Shown: positions 41,958 through 42,002 of the stretch, one piece after another
How positions within the stretch are numbered: position 1 is the first letter of the stretch
Layout of the letters: every line of letters starts with the position of its first letter
Source: Methylobacterium haplocladii
Lineage (GTDB): Bacteria; Pseudomonadota; Alphaproteobacteria; Rhizobiales; Beijerinckiaceae
Length of the DNA: 42,002 nt
Direction: 5' to 3'
Assembly: GCF_007992175.1 (NCBI RefSeq)
Contig: NZ_BJZT01000046.1
Span: forward strand, 1 to 42,002
The notes under the pieces: generated by a model
Told to the model about the DNA's origin: nothing
Seen by the model: the letters and a program-made list of their open reading frames with translations, nothing else
Databases searched by the model: none
Made by a program: the position numbers and the translations under genes

Positions 41958-42002
41958 GCACGCTTGCCGCTATCGGGCTGTGTTGCTGGATCTGAGGTTC
42001 TT

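Overview
The window is a GC-rich alphaproteobacterial chromosome segment, most likely from the Methylobacterium/Methylorubrum group. The best evidence is a crotonyl-CoA carboxylase/reductase gene (ccr, ethylmalonyl-CoA pathway) directly downstream of a catalase gene, a linkage known from M. extorquens. Alphaproteobacterial housekeeping blocks (proB-proA-nadD-rsfS and nfu, tsaB-rimI, miaB-phoH) support this. No IS element, phage gene, CRISPR array, tRNA or rRNA gene was recognised. The assignment is inferred from gene content, not from a database search.

Layout. 1-5.2 kb: a djlA-like/amidase pair with coupled start and stop, a glycine-zipper lipoprotein, an orphan ureE with a very His-rich tail, a spermidine-synthase-like methyltransferase, a small unknown protein, and an orphan ZnuA-type zinc-binding protein behind a Fur/Zur-like palindrome. 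5.3-10.3 kb: an LTXXQ periplasmic protein, an MsbA-type ABC exporter, aldose epimerase joined to an AadA-like nucleotidyltransferase, and a GbsR/MarR-type regulator with a perfect inverted repeat over its start codon. 10.3-14.1 kb: proB-proA-nadD-rsfS on the minus strand. 14.2-21.3 kb: a sugar-uptake region (ATPase, permease, binding protein, a divergent OprB-like porin, a small secreted protein, a PfkB sugar kinase).

21.6-26.8 kb: katA, ccr, a 57-aa protein overlapped by a terminator-like hairpin, leuD and a lytic transglycosylase. 26.8-33.6 kb: rplS, then nfu, tsaB-rimI-plsC, a MEKHLA-domain protein, miaB and phoH. 33.6-36.4 kb is more accessory: the decayed remains of a leucine-rich-repeat/protein-kinase gene, two overlapping unknown genes beside an AT-rich stretch, a VanX-type dipeptidase, a half-size EamA transporter and a CrcB fluoride channel. 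36.4-42 kb: a three-subunit molybdenum hydroxylase operon (2Fe-2S, FAD, Mo subunits) and a divergent M20 dipeptidase.

How the genes fit together. The porin, ABC transporter and sugar kinase form a plausible outer membrane-to-phosphorylation route for a monosaccharide. The zinc-binding protein and UreE share metal-binding His-rich segments. Most genes are ordinary. The most unusual features are an apparent CTG start for rsfS, a predicted leaderless, self-operated regulator, the collapsed LRR-kinase gene at a synteny break after phoH, and a chromosomal aminoglycoside-nucleotidyltransferase-like gene. No clearly new multi-gene system was found.
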